The notes under the pieces were generated by a model that ran no database searches, was not told the origin of the DNA, and worked only from the letters and a program-made list of their open reading frames with translations. A program made the translations under genes and the position numbers. Below are positions 25,906-34,818 of a DNA stretch of 64,000 bases, piece by piece. This DNA is from Burkholderia stagnalis (GTDB lineage: Bacteria > Pseudomonadota > Gammaproteobacteria > Burkholderiales > Burkholderiaceae), in the NCBI RefSeq assembly GCF_902830275.1, contig NZ_CADESW010000021.1, positions 62,001 through 126,000 on the forward strand. Direction: 5' to 3'. Position 1 is the stretch's first letter. Each line of letters opens with the position of its first letter.

Positions 25906-26772
25906 ATGACCTGCGCGTTCGCCCATACCGTCGAAGCCCGTTTCGCCGAACTGACGCCCACCGCGAAGCGCATCGCGAGCTACATGCTCGCGAATCTCGA
26001 CCGGCTCGGCCTCGAGACCGCCGACCAGATCGCGCAGCAGGCCGGCACCAGCGGAATCTCGGTCGGGCGCTTCCTGCGCAGCGTCGGCTACCGCAATCTC
26101 GACGACCTGAAGCGCGAGCTGCGCGGCGACGGCGATCGCCCGTGGATGATCACCGACCGCCTCGACGAATACCGCCGCGCCGCCGCCACGCCGGACGGCG
26201 CGCGTCACGACGCGCTCGCGCAGTCGCTCGACCGCGAGCTGGATGCGATCCGGCACGTCTACCGGCTCGCCGAAGGCCCCGTGTTCGCCCGCGTGGCGGA
26301 GCGCATCGCGCAAGCCGACGCCGTGTTCATCCTCGGCATCCAGTCGACGCGCGGGATCGGCAACGCATTCAGCAGCTACCTCGAATACCTGCGCCCGCGC
26401 GTGTTCTATTCGGACGGCCAGTCGGGCTCGTACGTCGATTCGCTGAACTCGGAATTCGCGCAGCCGTATTGCATCGTCACCGACACCCGCGCATATTCGC
26501 GCGTCGCGCGCCGCTATTGCCAGGCGGCCGCCGAGCGCGGCCTGCCATTCGCGCTCGTCACCGACCTCTACTGCCCGTGGGCGCGCGAATGGCCGGCCGA
26601 CCTGCTGCAGGTGAAGACCGACGTCGGGCAGTTCTGGGATTCGCTCGCGCCGCTCACCTGCCTGTTCAACCTGCTGATCACGGCCGTCGTCGACCGCCTC
26701 GGCCCCGCGATCGACCGGCGCGTCGCGCGCAACCGCGAGCTGCAGCGCGCGTTCGACCAATTCGAACCCTGA
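25906..26772 (+). CDS. MurR/RpiR family transcriptional regulator
   Basis: 288 residues. An N-terminal RpiR helix-turn-helix (about 1-75; ETADQIAQQAGTSGISVGRF) is followed by a SIS sugar-isomerase-like domain at about 125-270 (ADAVFILGIQSTRGIGNAF). Family members sense phosphosugars or amino-sugar derivatives of the cell wall. The start at 25906 is the first ATG giving the domain. It is 14 bases upstream of the D-Ala-D-Ala dipeptidase gene on the same strand and is very likely the regulator of the ddp-like operon, perhaps responding to murein breakdown products. Confidence 0.9.
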   Translation: MTCAFAHTVEARFAELTPTAKRIASYMLANLDRLGLETADQIAQQAGTSGISVGRFLRSVGYRNLDDLKRELRGDGDRPWMITDRLDEYRRAAATPDGARHDALAQSLDRELDAIRHVYRLAEGPVFARVAERIAQADAVFILGIQSTRGIGNAFSSYLEYLRPRVFYSDGQSGSYVDSLNSEFAQPYCIVTDTRAYSRVARRYCQAAAERGLPFALVTDLYCPWAREWPADLLQVKTDVGQFWDSLAPLTCLFNLLITAVVDRLGPAIDRRVARNRELQRAFDQFEP

Positions 26773-26786
26773 GCCCCGATCCGCCG

Positions 26787-27350
26787 ATGAATGCACCCCG
26801 CCTCGTCGAAATCACGGCCCGCACGCATGACGTCGCGATCGACCTCGTCTACGCGACCGAACGCAACCTGACCGGCAAGGCGATTTACCGCCGCGCGCAT
26901 TGCCTGCTGCTCGAGCCGGCCGAAGCGGCGCTGCGCCGCGCGGCCGAGGTCGCCGCGCAGGCGGGCCTGCGGCTGCGAATCTACGACGCGTATCGCCCGC
27001 CGCAGGCGCAGCAGGTGCTGTGGGACTTCCTGCCCGATCCGAACTTCGTCGCCGATCTCGGCCGCGGCTCGAACCACAGCCGCGGCACCGCGCTCGACCT
27101 GACGCTCGCCGGCGCGAACGGCGACGTGCTCGACATGGGCACCGGCTTCGACGAGATGGTGGCCGCGTCCGGCCACTTCCACGCGGGCCTGCCGGCCGCC
27201 GTGCAGCGCAACCGCCTGCTGCTGCTCGGCGTGATGCACGCGGCCGGCTTCGCGCACATCGCGAGCGAATGGTGGCACTACGAACTGCCCGGCTCGCACG
27301 CGCTGCCGCAGATCGACAACGCCGACAGCGGCCCGTGGCGGCTGATGTGA
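26787..27350 (+). CDS. ddpX: D-alanyl-D-alanine dipeptidase
   Basis: 187 residues, a zinc M15-type dipeptidase of the VanX/DdpX family that hydrolyses D-Ala-D-Ala. R70 in YDAYRPPQ, the zinc ligands H97 and D104 in SNHSRGTALDL, and E161 and H164 in SEWWHYE match VanX R71, H116, D123, E181 and H184. No signal peptide, so it acts in the cytoplasm on imported dipeptide. It starts the block ddpX-ddpA-ddpB-ddpC-ddpD-ddpF, the same order as the E. coli ddp operon, which uses D-Ala-D-Ala as a nutrient. Confidence 0.93.
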   Translation: MNAPRLVEITARTHDVAIDLVYATERNLTGKAIYRRAHCLLLEPAEAALRRAAEVAAQAGLRLRIYDAYRPPQAQQVLWDFLPDPNFVADLGRGSNHSRGTALDLTLAGANGDVLDMGTGFDEMVAASGHFHAGLPAAVQRNRLLLLGVMHAAGFAHIASEWWHYELPGSHALPQIDNADSGPWRLM

Positions 27351-27390
27351 GGCTCGACCCATTTCCCGATGACCCACCGAAGGAGCGCAC

Positions 27391-28986
27391 ATGAAACGTC
27401 TGACACCCCGGCTCGTCGCGGCGCTCACCGCATCCGTGCTCGCCGCCGCCCCGCTCGCCGCGCGCGCGGAGACGCCGAAGGACATGTTCGTGATGGCCAC
27501 GCTGCTGGACGAATTCACGACGCTCGATCCAGGCGAGATCTACGAGCTGGTGCCGGAGGAATACGTCGCGAACACCTACGACCGCCTGGTGCGCGTCGAC
27601 CTGCGCGACCCGTCGACATTCAACGGCGACGTCGCGCAGTCGTGGACCGTGAGCCCCGACGGGCTCACCTACACGTTCAAGCTGCGCCCCGGCCTCAAGT
27701 TCCATTCGGGCAACCCGCTGACCGCCGACGACGTCGCATGGTCGATCCAGCGCACGGTGCTGCTCGACAAGGGCCCGGCCGCGGTGCTGACGGGCATCGG
27801 CCTCACGAAGGCCAACGTGCTCGCGAACGTGAAGAAGCTCGACGACCAGACCGTGTCCGTCACGACCGACCAGAAGTACGCGCCGACCTTCGTGCTGAAC
27901 GTGCTCGGTTCGTGGCCCGCGTCGGTGCTCGACAAGAAGCTGCTGCTGTCGCACCAGCAGGGCAGCGACTTCGGCAACGCATGGCTGAAGACCAACGAAG
28001 CCGGTTCCGGCGCGTACAGGCTCGTCAAATGGGCGGCCGGCGACAGCCTCGTGCTGCAGCGCTTCGACGGCTACCGGCTGCCGCTTGCGATGAAGCGCAT
28101 CGTGCTGCGCCACGTGCCGGAAGCCGCGAGCCAGCGCCTGCTGCTCGAGAACGGCGACGTCGACGCGGCGCGCGACCTGAGCCCCGACGATCTCGCGGCG
28201 GTCGTGAAGTCCGGCAAGGCGAAGGTCGCGCCGTCGCCGCAGGCGACGCTGCTGTACCTCGGCCTGAACACGAAGAACCCGACGCTCGCGAAGCCCGAGG
28301 TGCAGGAAGCGCTGAAATGGCTGGTCGACTATTCGGGCATCCAGAACCACGTCGTGAAGACCACCTACAAGGTGCACCAGACCTTCCTGCCCGACGGCTT
28401 CCTCGGCACGCTCGACGCAAAGCCGTACCGGCTCGACGTCGCGAAGGCGAAGGCGCTGCTTGCGAAGGCCGGCGTGCCGAACGGCTTCGCCGTGACGATG
28501 GACGTGCGCAACGACTATCCGTACACCGAAATCGCGCAGGCGGTGCAGGCGAATTTCGCGCAGGCGGGCGTCAAGGTGCAGCTGATCCCGGGCGACAACA
28601 AGCAGACGCTCGCGAAATACCGCGCGCGCCAGCACGACATCTACATCGGCGAATGGTCGGCCGACTACATCGACCCGCACAGCAACGCGCAGGGTTTCGC
28701 GTGGAATCCGGACAATTCCGACAAGTCGAGCTATAAAATGCTCGCTTGGCGCAATCGCTGGGACATTCCGCAGCTGACGAAGGACACCGACGCCGCGCTC
28801 GCCGAGCCGTCCGCCGCGACGCGCGCGCAGCGCTACCAGACGATGCAGAAGTCGCTGGCCGCGCGCTCGCCGTTCGTGATCATGTTCGAGAAGGTCGCGC
28901 AGGTCGCGACGCGGCCGGGCGTGGGCGGCCTGGACGTCGGGCCGATCAATGATCTCGTGTCGTACCGCAACCTGAAGAAGCAATAA
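27391..28986 (+). CDS. ddpA: ABC transporter peptide-binding protein, DdpA-like
   Basis: 531 residues. Periplasmic binding protein of SBP family 5. A signal peptide (residues 1-26, AARAE) precedes a typical fold with TYTFKLRPGLKFHSGNPLTA and NDYPYTEIAQAVQANFAQAG. It is 40 bases downstream of ddpX and 10 bases upstream of the first permease, so it is the dedicated binding protein of this importer, presumably for D-Ala-D-Ala. It is a close paralogue of the protein at 21233, including long stretches of near identity. Confidence 0.9.
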   Translation: MKRLTPRLVAALTASVLAAAPLAARAETPKDMFVMATLLDEFTTLDPGEIYELVPEEYVANTYDRLVRVDLRDPSTFNGDVAQSWTVSPDGLTYTFKLRPGLKFHSGNPLTADDVAWSIQRTVLLDKGPAAVLTGIGLTKANVLANVKKLDDQTVSVTTDQKYAPTFVLNVLGSWPASVLDKKLLLSHQQGSDFGNAWLKTNEAGSGAYRLVKWAAGDSLVLQRFDGYRLPLAMKRIVLRHVPEAASQRLLLENGDVDAARDLSPDDLAAVVKSGKAKVAPSPQATLLYLGLNTKNPTLAKPEVQEALKWLVDYSGIQNHVVKTTYKVHQTFLPDGFLGTLDAKPYRLDVAKAKALLAKAGVPNGFAVTMDVRNDYPYTEIAQAVQANFAQAGVKVQLIPGDNKQTLAKYRARQHDIYIGEWSADYIDPHSNAQGFAWNPDNSDKSSYKMLAWRNRWDIPQLTKDTDAALAEPSAATRAQRYQTMQKSLAARSPFVIMFEKVAQVATRPGVGGLDVGPINDLVSYRNLKKQ

Positions 28987-28996
28987 GATTCACCCC

Positions 28997-30067
28997 ATGT
29001 CGACTCCCGCTCCCTCCCTCGAAGCGCTGCGCACGCTGCCCGCGCGGCGCCCGGCCATACGCCGGGCGCTGCGCGTGCTGCGCTGGGCGCTCACGCTCGC
29101 CGTCACGTTCGCCGGACTGCTCGCACTGACCTTCGTGATCGGCCGCAAGGTGCCGATCGACCCGGTGCTCGCGATCCTCGGCGATCGCGCGTCGGCCGAA
29201 GCGTATGCGGCCGAACGCATCGCGCTCGGCCTCGACAAGCCGCTCGCGACGCAATTCCTGATCTACGCGCGCGACGTGCTGCACGGCAATCTCGGGATGT
29301 CGCTGCTGACGTCGAACCCGGTGCTCGACGACATCAAGCGCGTGTTTCCGGCGACGCTCGAGCTGGCGACGCTCGCGACCCTGATCGGCATCGCGATCGG
29401 CGTGCCGCTCGGCGTCGTGGCCGCGGTGAAGCACAACCGGCCGATCGATCACGTCGCGCGCTTCGTCGGCCTGATCGGCAGCTCGGTGCCCGTGTTCTGG
29501 CTCGGCCTCATGGGCCTGCTGCTGTTCTACGCGCGGCTGCACTGGGTCGCGGGGCCCGGCCGGCTCGACCCGGTGTTCGACGGGATGGTCGACACGCGCA
29601 CCGGCAGCCTGCTGATCGACGCGGCGCTGGCCGGCGAATGGGACGTGTTCCGCAACGCGCTGTCGCACATCGCGCTGCCGGCCACGATCCTCGGCTACTA
29701 CTCGGTCGCGTACCTGAGCCGGATGACGCGCTCGTTCATGCTCGACCAGCTGAGCCAGGAATACATCGTCACCGCGCGCGCGAAGGGCTTGTCCGAGCGC
29801 CGCGTGATCTGGCGGCACGCGTTCGGCAACATCGCGGTGCCGCTCCTGACCGTGATCGCGCTCACCTACAGCAACCTGCTCGAAGGCTCGGTGCTGACCG
29901 AGATCGTGTTCGCGTGGCCGGGGCTCGGCTCGTACCTGACGGGCGCGCTGCTGAACGCCGACATGAGCGCGGTGCTCGGCGCGACGCTCGTGATCGGCGC
30001 GATGTTCATCACCGTCAACCTGCTGACCGACGCGCTGTATCGCGTGTTCGATCCGCGCGCACGCTGA
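28997..30067 (+). CDS. ddpB: ABC peptide permease, DdpB/DppB-like
   Basis: 356 residues, inner-membrane permease with about six helices. The N-terminal helix at 33-50 leads to the periplasmic loop, the rest forms the BPD_transp_1 domain, and the EAA-loop reads SQEYIVTARAKGLSERRVIW. It pairs with the DppC-like protein to form the channel of the dipeptide importer. The ATG at 28997 lies 10 bases after the ddpA stop. At 356 residues it is longer than the usual DppB (about 310-340) because of an N-terminal extension before the first helix. Confidence 0.9.
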   Translation: MSTPAPSLEALRTLPARRPAIRRALRVLRWALTLAVTFAGLLALTFVIGRKVPIDPVLAILGDRASAEAYAAERIALGLDKPLATQFLIYARDVLHGNLGMSLLTSNPVLDDIKRVFPATLELATLATLIGIAIGVPLGVVAAVKHNRPIDHVARFVGLIGSSVPVFWLGLMGLLLFYARLHWVAGPGRLDPVFDGMVDTRTGSLLIDAALAGEWDVFRNALSHIALPATILGYYSVAYLSRMTRSFMLDQLSQEYIVTARAKGLSERRVIWRHAFGNIAVPLLTVIALTYSNLLEGSVLTEIVFAWPGLGSYLTGALLNADMSAVLGATLVIGAMFITVNLLTDALYRVFDPRAR

Positions 30068-30133
30068 GGGCCGCGCCGACATGTCCGCTTCATCGCTTCT
30101 TCCCGCCCGCTTCACGCCAAAGGCCGCCCGCTC

Positions 30134-31054
30134 ATGACCACGAATGCAGCACGCCCCACCCTGCGCGCGTGGCTCCTGTCCGACGCGCCCGCGTCGCGCT
30201 CGCAGGCCGCGCTCGGCCTCGCGTACCGCCGCTGGCGCCGGTTCGCCGCGAATCCGCTCAACCTGCTCGGGCTCGCGATCCTCGTCGCGCTGGTCGCGGT
30301 CGCGCTCGCCGGCCCGCTGATCACGCCGCACGACCCGCTGCGGCAGGTGCTCGCCGACCGCCTGCTGCCGCCCGGCTCGCCGTCGCACTGGCTCGGCACC
30401 GACCAGCTCGGCCGCGACATCCTCTCGCGCCTGATCGGCGGCGCGCGCCTGACGCTCGGCATCGCCATGCTCGTCGTGGTGCTCGTCGTGCCGGTCGGGC
30501 TCGCGATCGGCACGACCGCCGGCTACGTCGGCGGCTTCGTCGACAGCGTGCTGATGCGCATCACCGACGTCGCGCTCGCGTTCCCGAAGATCGTGCTCGC
30601 GCTTGCATTCGCGGCCGCGCTCGGGCCCGGCGTGATCAACGCGGTCGTCGCGATCTCGATCACCGCGTGGCCCGCGTATGCGCGCCTCGCGCGCGCCGAG
30701 ACGATCCGCATCGCGCAGGCCGACTACATCCACGCCGCGCGGCTGCAGGGCGCGTCGGGCCCGCGCATCCTGCTGCGCTACATCGTGCCGCTCTGCATGT
30801 CGTCGGTGATCGTGCGCGCGACGCTCGACATGGCGGGCATTATCCTGACCGTCGCAGGCCTCGGCTTCCTCGGCCTCGGCGCGCAGCCGCCGAGCCCGGA
30901 ATGGGGCTTCATGGTCGCGTCGGGCCGCAACGTGCTGCTCGACGCGTGGTGGGTGGCGACGCTGCCCGGTGCGGCGATCCTGCTCGTCAGCCTCGCATTC
31001 AACCTGCTCGGCGACGGGCTGCGCGACGTCTTCGATCCGCGCCATGGAGCGTGA
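30134..31054 (+). CDS. ddpC: ABC peptide permease, DdpC/DppC-like
   Basis: 306 residues. An N-terminal cytoplasmic stretch, one helix near 50, then the DppC-family periplasmic loop (PLITPHDPL ... LGTDQLGRDILSRLI). The BPD_transp_1 domain follows, with EAA-loop TIRIAQADYIHAARLQGASG. It forms the membrane channel together with the preceding permease. It is separated from that gene by 66 bases and ends one base before the next start, consistent with translational coupling to the ATPase. Confidence 0.92.
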   Translation: MTTNAARPTLRAWLLSDAPASRSQAALGLAYRRWRRFAANPLNLLGLAILVALVAVALAGPLITPHDPLRQVLADRLLPPGSPSHWLGTDQLGRDILSRLIGGARLTLGIAMLVVVLVVPVGLAIGTTAGYVGGFVDSVLMRITDVALAFPKIVLALAFAAALGPGVINAVVAISITAWPAYARLARAETIRIAQADYIHAARLQGASGPRILLRYIVPLCMSSVIVRATLDMAGIILTVAGLGFLGLGAQPPSPEWGFMVASGRNVLLDAWWVATLPGAAILLVSLAFNLLGDGLRDVFDPRHGA

Positions 31055-31055
31055 C

Positions 31056-31952
31056 ATGACCGCCCCCCACACCAACCACACGAACGCGCCGCTGTGCGAG
31101 ATCGACGGGCTGAAGATCGGCTTTCGCGGCCACGACGGCACGGTGTCGGACGCCGTGCGCGACCTGTCGCTCACGCTCGCGCCGGGCGAACGGCTCGGCA
31201 TCGTCGGCGAGTCGGGTTCCGGCAAGTCGCTCACGGGCCGCGCGCTGCTCGGCCTGCTGCCCGACGCCGCGCAGTGGTCCGCGCGCACGCTGCGCTTCGC
31301 GGGCCACGACCTGCTCGCGATGTCGCCGCGCGAGCGCCGGCGGCTGTGCGGCAGCCAGATCGGGATGATCCTGCAGGATCCGAAGTATTCGCTGAACCCG
31401 GTGATGACGATCGCCAAGCAGATGGGCGAGGCGTTCCGGCTGCGCGAGCCGGGGCTGCGCGGCCGCGCGCTGCGCGCGCGCATCGTCGACGCGCTCGCGG
31501 CCGTGCAGATCCGCGACCCGGCGCGCGTCGCCGACGCGTATCCGCACGAGCTGTCGGGCGGCATGGGCCAGCGCGTGATGATCGCGATGATGGTGTCGAC
31601 CGGCCCGCGCCTCTTGATCGCCGACGAGCCGACCTCGGCGCTCGACGTCGCGGTGTCGATGCAGGTGCTCGCGGTGCTCGACGCGATGATCGCGCGGCAC
31701 GGCACCGGCCTGATGTTCATCAGCCACGACCTGCCGCTCGTGATGTCGTTCTGCGATCGCGTCGCGGTGATGTACGCGGGGCGCGTCGTCGAGACCTGCG
31801 CGGCGCGCGACCTGCGGCACGCGACGCACCCTTATACGCGCGGTCTGCTCGCGGCCAACCCGCCGCTGCGCAACCCGCCCGACGAGCTGCCGGTGCTGCA
31901 GCGCGACCCGGCCTGGCTCGGCATCGCACCGCAACAGGAGGCCGCCCGATGA
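31056..31952 (+). CDS. ddpD: ABC peptide importer ATPase, DdpD/DppD-like
   Basis: 298 residues. ATP-binding subunit of the dipeptide importer: Walker A GESGSGKS, Q-loop, signature ELSGGMGQRV, Walker B LLIADEPTSALDV and the switch histidine in SHDLP. The C-terminal oligopeptide/dipeptide extension (THPYTRGLLAANPPLRN) is present. The ATG at 31056 is preferred because GGAG at 31047-31050 lies 5 bases upstream; an in-frame ATG at 31044 would overlap the previous gene. Stop overlaps the next gene's start (ATGA). Confidence 0.92.
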   Translation: MTAPHTNHTNAPLCEIDGLKIGFRGHDGTVSDAVRDLSLTLAPGERLGIVGESGSGKSLTGRALLGLLPDAAQWSARTLRFAGHDLLAMSPRERRRLCGSQIGMILQDPKYSLNPVMTIAKQMGEAFRLREPGLRGRALRARIVDALAAVQIRDPARVADAYPHELSGGMGQRVMIAMMVSTGPRLLIADEPTSALDVAVSMQVLAVLDAMIARHGTGLMFISHDLPLVMSFCDRVAVMYAGRVVETCAARDLRHATHPYTRGLLAANPPLRNPPDELPVLQRDPAWLGIAPQQEAAR

Positions 31953-32725
31953 TCGACGTCGACCACGTTTCGATCCGTTTTCCGACCCGCACCGGCCACG
32001 TCGACGCGGTGCGCGACGCGAGCTTCGCGGTGCGCGACGGCGAGGTGTTCGGCCTCGTCGGCGAATCGGGTTCCGGCAAGTCGACGCTGCTGCGCGCGCT
32101 CACCGGGCTCGTGCCGCTCGCGTCGGGCAGCCTGTCGATCGACGGCCGGCCGATCGGCGGGAAGCTTGACCGCGCGTTCCGCCGCCAGGTGCAGATGGTG
32201 TTCCAGGATCCGTACGCGTCGCTGCATCCGCGCTTCACGATCGACCAGACGCTGCGCGAGCCGCTGGCGATCCACGGGATCAGCGACGCCGACGCGCGCA
32301 TCGCCCGCGCGCTCGCCGAAGTCGGGCTCGGGCCCGCGTTCCGCTTCCGCTATCCGCACCAGCTGTCGGGCGGCCAGCGGCAGCGCGTCGCGATCGCGCG
32401 CGCGCTGATCGTCGAGCCGCGCGTGCTGCTGCTCGACGAGCCGACGTCCGCGCTCGATGTGTCGGTGCAGGCCGAGATCCTGAACCTGCTGCGCCGCCTG
32501 CATCGCGAGCGCGCGCTGACGATGATCCTCGTCAGCCACAACCTCGCGGTGGTCGGTTTCCTGTGCCAGCGCGTCGCGGTGATGCAGCACGGCGAGATCG
32601 TCGAGCTGCTCGGCGTCGAGGACGTGCGGGCCGGCCAGGTTGCGCGCGACTACACGCGCTCGCTGCTGCGCGCGACCGAAGGCTACCGCCGGCTCGACCC
32701 GGCGCTCGACGCGCCCGCCGCCTGA
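31949..32725 (+). CDS. ddpF: ABC peptide importer ATPase, DdpF/DppF-like
   Basis: 258 residues. Second ATPase of the importer: Walker A GESGSGKST, signature QLSGGQRQRVAIARAL, Walker B LLLDEPTSALDVSVQ and switch histidine SHNLAV. It overlaps the preceding ATPase gene by four bases (ATGA) and ends the six-gene ddpX-F block. It is shorter than full-length DppF (about 330) because it lacks the C-terminal oligopeptide-specific domain, as often occurs for the second ATPase of DdpF-type systems. Confidence 0.92.
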   Translation: MIDVDHVSIRFPTRTGHVDAVRDASFAVRDGEVFGLVGESGSGKSTLLRALTGLVPLASGSLSIDGRPIGGKLDRAFRRQVQMVFQDPYASLHPRFTIDQTLREPLAIHGISDADARIARALAEVGLGPAFRFRYPHQLSGGQRQRVAIARALIVEPRVLLLDEPTSALDVSVQAEILNLLRRLHRERALTMILVSHNLAVVGFLCQRVAVMQHGEIVELLGVEDVRAGQVARDYTRSLLRATEGYRRLDPALDAPAA

Positions 32726-32852
32726 CATCGCGGCGGCCTGACATCGCGGCGACGTGTCGGCATGCGAAACTTCACGCGCGGCGGGCTGCGCGGAACCCTT
32801 GCGCGGCACGCCGGTCCATGCAACATTCATCCATCAACGAACAGGAGGGCTC

Positions 32853-33107
32853 ATGCTGCATTTCATCGAAACCCTGGTGGTCGGGCTGATCGTCGGCCTG
32901 CTCGCTCGCGCGCTGAAGCCGGGCGACGACAAGATGGGGCTGGTGTTGACGTCCGTCGTCGGCATCGTCGGCTCGCTGATCGCGGGCTACGTCGGCCGCG
33001 CCGCGGGCTGGTACGCGCCGGGCCAGGGCGCAGGCTGGATCGCGTCGATCATCGGCGCGATCGTGCTGCTGGTCATCGTCGGCGCGATTCGCAAGCGCGC
33101 CGCCTGA
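32853..33107 (+). CDS. GlsB/YeaQ/YmgE family small membrane protein
   Basis: 84 residues. Three glycine-rich membrane segments (ETLVVGLIVGLLARAL, VGIVGSLIAGYVGRAAG, IASIIGAIVLLVIVGAI) with the family motif ARALKPGDD after the first. Homologues are transglycosylase-associated (YeaQ-type) proteins, often stress induced, but their function is unsettled. CAGGAGGG precedes the ATG at 32853. It is followed by a strong terminator and is probably a separate transcription unit. Confidence 0.88.
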   Translation: MLHFIETLVVGLIVGLLARALKPGDDKMGLVLTSVVGIVGSLIAGYVGRAAGWYAPGQGAGWIASIIGAIVLLVIVGAIRKRAA

Positions 33108-33132
33108 ACCTGCGCTTTCCGCGTCACCCGTC

Positions 33133-33164
33133 AAAACGGCCGCTCGTCACTGAGCGGCCGTTTT
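33133..33164. terminator. Rho-independent terminator
   Basis: AAAACGGCCGCTC at 33133-33145 and GAGCGGCCGTTTT at 33152-33164 form a 13-bp perfect stem with a 6-base loop. T and A tracts lie on the two sides, so it can work in both directions. It is 25 bases after the small membrane protein gene. Confidence 0.9.
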
Positions 33165-33266
33165 GCATTCCGGACGATGCCGCGCATCGCGCGCGGCTTT
33201 CACGATCCTGTCGCACCGGTATTACCCCCAACTTGCGATAGCGCAGACGCGGCATATATTGAATCG

Positions 33267-33284
33267 AACGATATCGATATCGTT
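33267..33284. promoter_or_regulatory. 18-bp perfect palindrome upstream of the fimbrial-like gene
   Basis: AACGATATC followed by its reverse complement GATATCGTT. It lies 136 bases upstream of the gene at 33420, in an AT-rich stretch (about 33240-33320). It could be an operator for an unknown dimeric regulator. No known consensus was recognised. Confidence 0.4.
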
Positions 33285-33419
33285 TGATTATTCGTTTTAT
33301 TTTTCATTTTCCATTCAAGAGATCCAATGCATTTGCCGTTTACGCACCTAGCACCGCAGCGTTGACGGACTGCCACTCGAGCGGCCCCGCTGCGACACGC
33401 GTCCTCTCTGGAGCCTGTC

Positions 33420-33755
33420 ATGAAGCATCGCGCAATCGCCGCCTCGTTCGTTCTGGCTGCCTCGCTTCTGGCCACATCCTCGCCCTTTGCCGCCGGCGCG
33501 TCCGGCATCATCCAGTTCACCGGCATGATCGTCGAGCCGCCGTGCTCGTTCGCGCTCGATGCGGCGGTCGGGGTGCCCGCAAGCGTGCGCCCCGACTGCC
33601 CGCGCCCCACGTCCGGACAGATCGCATTCGTCGACGCCGCGAGCCTGCAGGCAGTCAAGACAACGACCTTTACGCAAGCTTCCCGCGCAATCGTTTTACC
33701 GAAACGTGCGGGCAACGCTCAAGCGCCAATGATCGCGATCGTGACGTATCAGTAA
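33420..33755 (+). CDS. Small secreted fimbrial-like protein
   Basis: 111 residues with a signal peptide (about 1-27, SPFAAGA). The following GIIQFTGMIVEPPCSF is the start pattern of type 1 pilin subunits, in which the first cysteine forms a disulfide; a second cysteine occurs at RPDCPRP. The protein is much shorter than normal pilins (about 150-180 residues) and may be a reduced pilin-like adhesin or a secreted protein. No chaperone or usher gene is adjacent. It converges on a LysR gene. Confidence 0.65.
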   Translation: MKHRAIAASFVLAASLLATSSPFAAGASGIIQFTGMIVEPPCSFALDAAVGVPASVRPDCPRPTSGQIAFVDAASLQAVKTTTFTQASRAIVLPKRAGNAQAPMIAIVTYQ

Positions 33756-33812
33756 CACCGGCCGCCGGCGCGGCGCGCAGCGGGTTCGACACGCCTTCGA
33801 CGCCGTCGCGCG

Positions 33813-34685
33813 TCAGTCGCGATGGCGCGCGATCCAGTCGCTGAACGCGCGGATCTTCTGCTGGCTGCCGAGGTTCTCGGGATACACGAAGAAATAGCGC
33901 GCGCCGGTTTCGAGCACGACGTCGAACGGGCGTTCGAGCCGTCGCGCGCTGACGTCGTCCTCGACGAGCGTGACGTCGCCGATCGCGACGCCGAAGCCCT
34001 GCATCGCCGCGTTCGTCGCGAGATCGAGCGTGTCGAAGCTCGGCCCGCGCTCGGGGTCGATCGCGCGCGCGCCCGCGTGATCGAGCCACGCTCGCCAGTC
34101 GCGATGGTCGCGCGTCGGATGCAGCAGCGTATGGCGCGCGAGATCGCCGACTTCATCGAGCGGCGACGCCTGCCGCAGCTCGGGCGCGCACACGGGCGTC
34201 AGCCGCTCGTCGAACAGCGGCAGCGCGACGACGCCCGCGCCCGGAGAAGTGCCGTAGACGATCGCTGCATCGAACGGTTCGGTTGCGAAGTCGACGACGT
34301 GCTGCCATGCGGTCGTGATCTGCACGTGCAGATCGGGATGCTCGCCCTGGAAGCGCATGATCCGCGGCAGCATCCAGCGCATCACGCAAGTCGGCACCTT
34401 CAGCGCGAGGTCGGTGCGCTGGCGCGTGAGCCGCATCGAGATGTCCTCGATCCGCGCGAAGCTCTCGTTGACGACCGGCAGCAGCTGCTCGCCCTCTGCC
34501 GTCAGCGTGAGCCCCTTCGCATGCCGCTTGAACAGCGGGAAACCGTAATGCGCCTCGAGCGTCTGGATCTGCCGGCTCACCGCGCCCTGCGTGATGCACA
34601 GCTGCTCGGCCGCGCGCGTGAAACTGCGGTGGCGGGCGACCGTCGAGAAGATCTGCAACGCGTGCAGGGGCGGAAGTCGGCGCAT
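33813..34685 (-). CDS. LysR family transcriptional regulator, AmpR/GcvA-like
   Basis: 290 residues. N-terminal helix-turn-helix with the GcvA/AmpR-type opening MRRLPPLHALQIFSTVARHR and QLCITQGAVSRQIQTLE, followed by the effector domain. AmpR-type regulators control class A and C beta-lactamases in related bacteria, usually from a divergent gene. Here the beta-lactamase-like gene lies immediately upstream on the same strand (34819-35715), so a regulatory link is plausible but not established. The start at 34685 matches the family; a start at 34742 would add an arginine-rich extension. Confidence 0.88.
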   Translation of the reverse strand: MRRLPPLHALQIFSTVARHRSFTRAAEQLCITQGAVSRQIQTLEAHYGFPLFKRHAKGLTLTAEGEQLLPVVNESFARIEDISMRLTRQRTDLALKVPTCVMRWMLPRIMRFQGEHPDLHVQITTAWQHVVDFATEPFDAAIVYGTSPGAGVVALPLFDERLTPVCAPELRQASPLDEVGDLARHTLLHPTRDHRDWRAWLDHAGARAIDPERGPSFDTLDLATNAAMQGFGVAIGDVTLVEDDVSARRLERPFDVVLETGARYFFVYPENLGSQQKIRAFSDWIARHRD

Positions 34686-34818
34686 GGCAAGGCGAAGTGA
34701 GCGATGAAAACGCGCGCGCCGTCGGCGCGCGCAGACCGACACGATAAGCGAAACGCCGGCTTTGCGCGAGGCGGCGCGGCCGGTGGACCAGCGGCATCAG
34801 CCGAACATCACATGAACG

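Noticed and set aside
28946..31720. 924-codon minus-strand frame opposite the ddp permease and ATPase genes
   Set aside because: It lies opposite four conserved transporter genes and is Arg/His/Asp-rich without any domain; a shadow frame.
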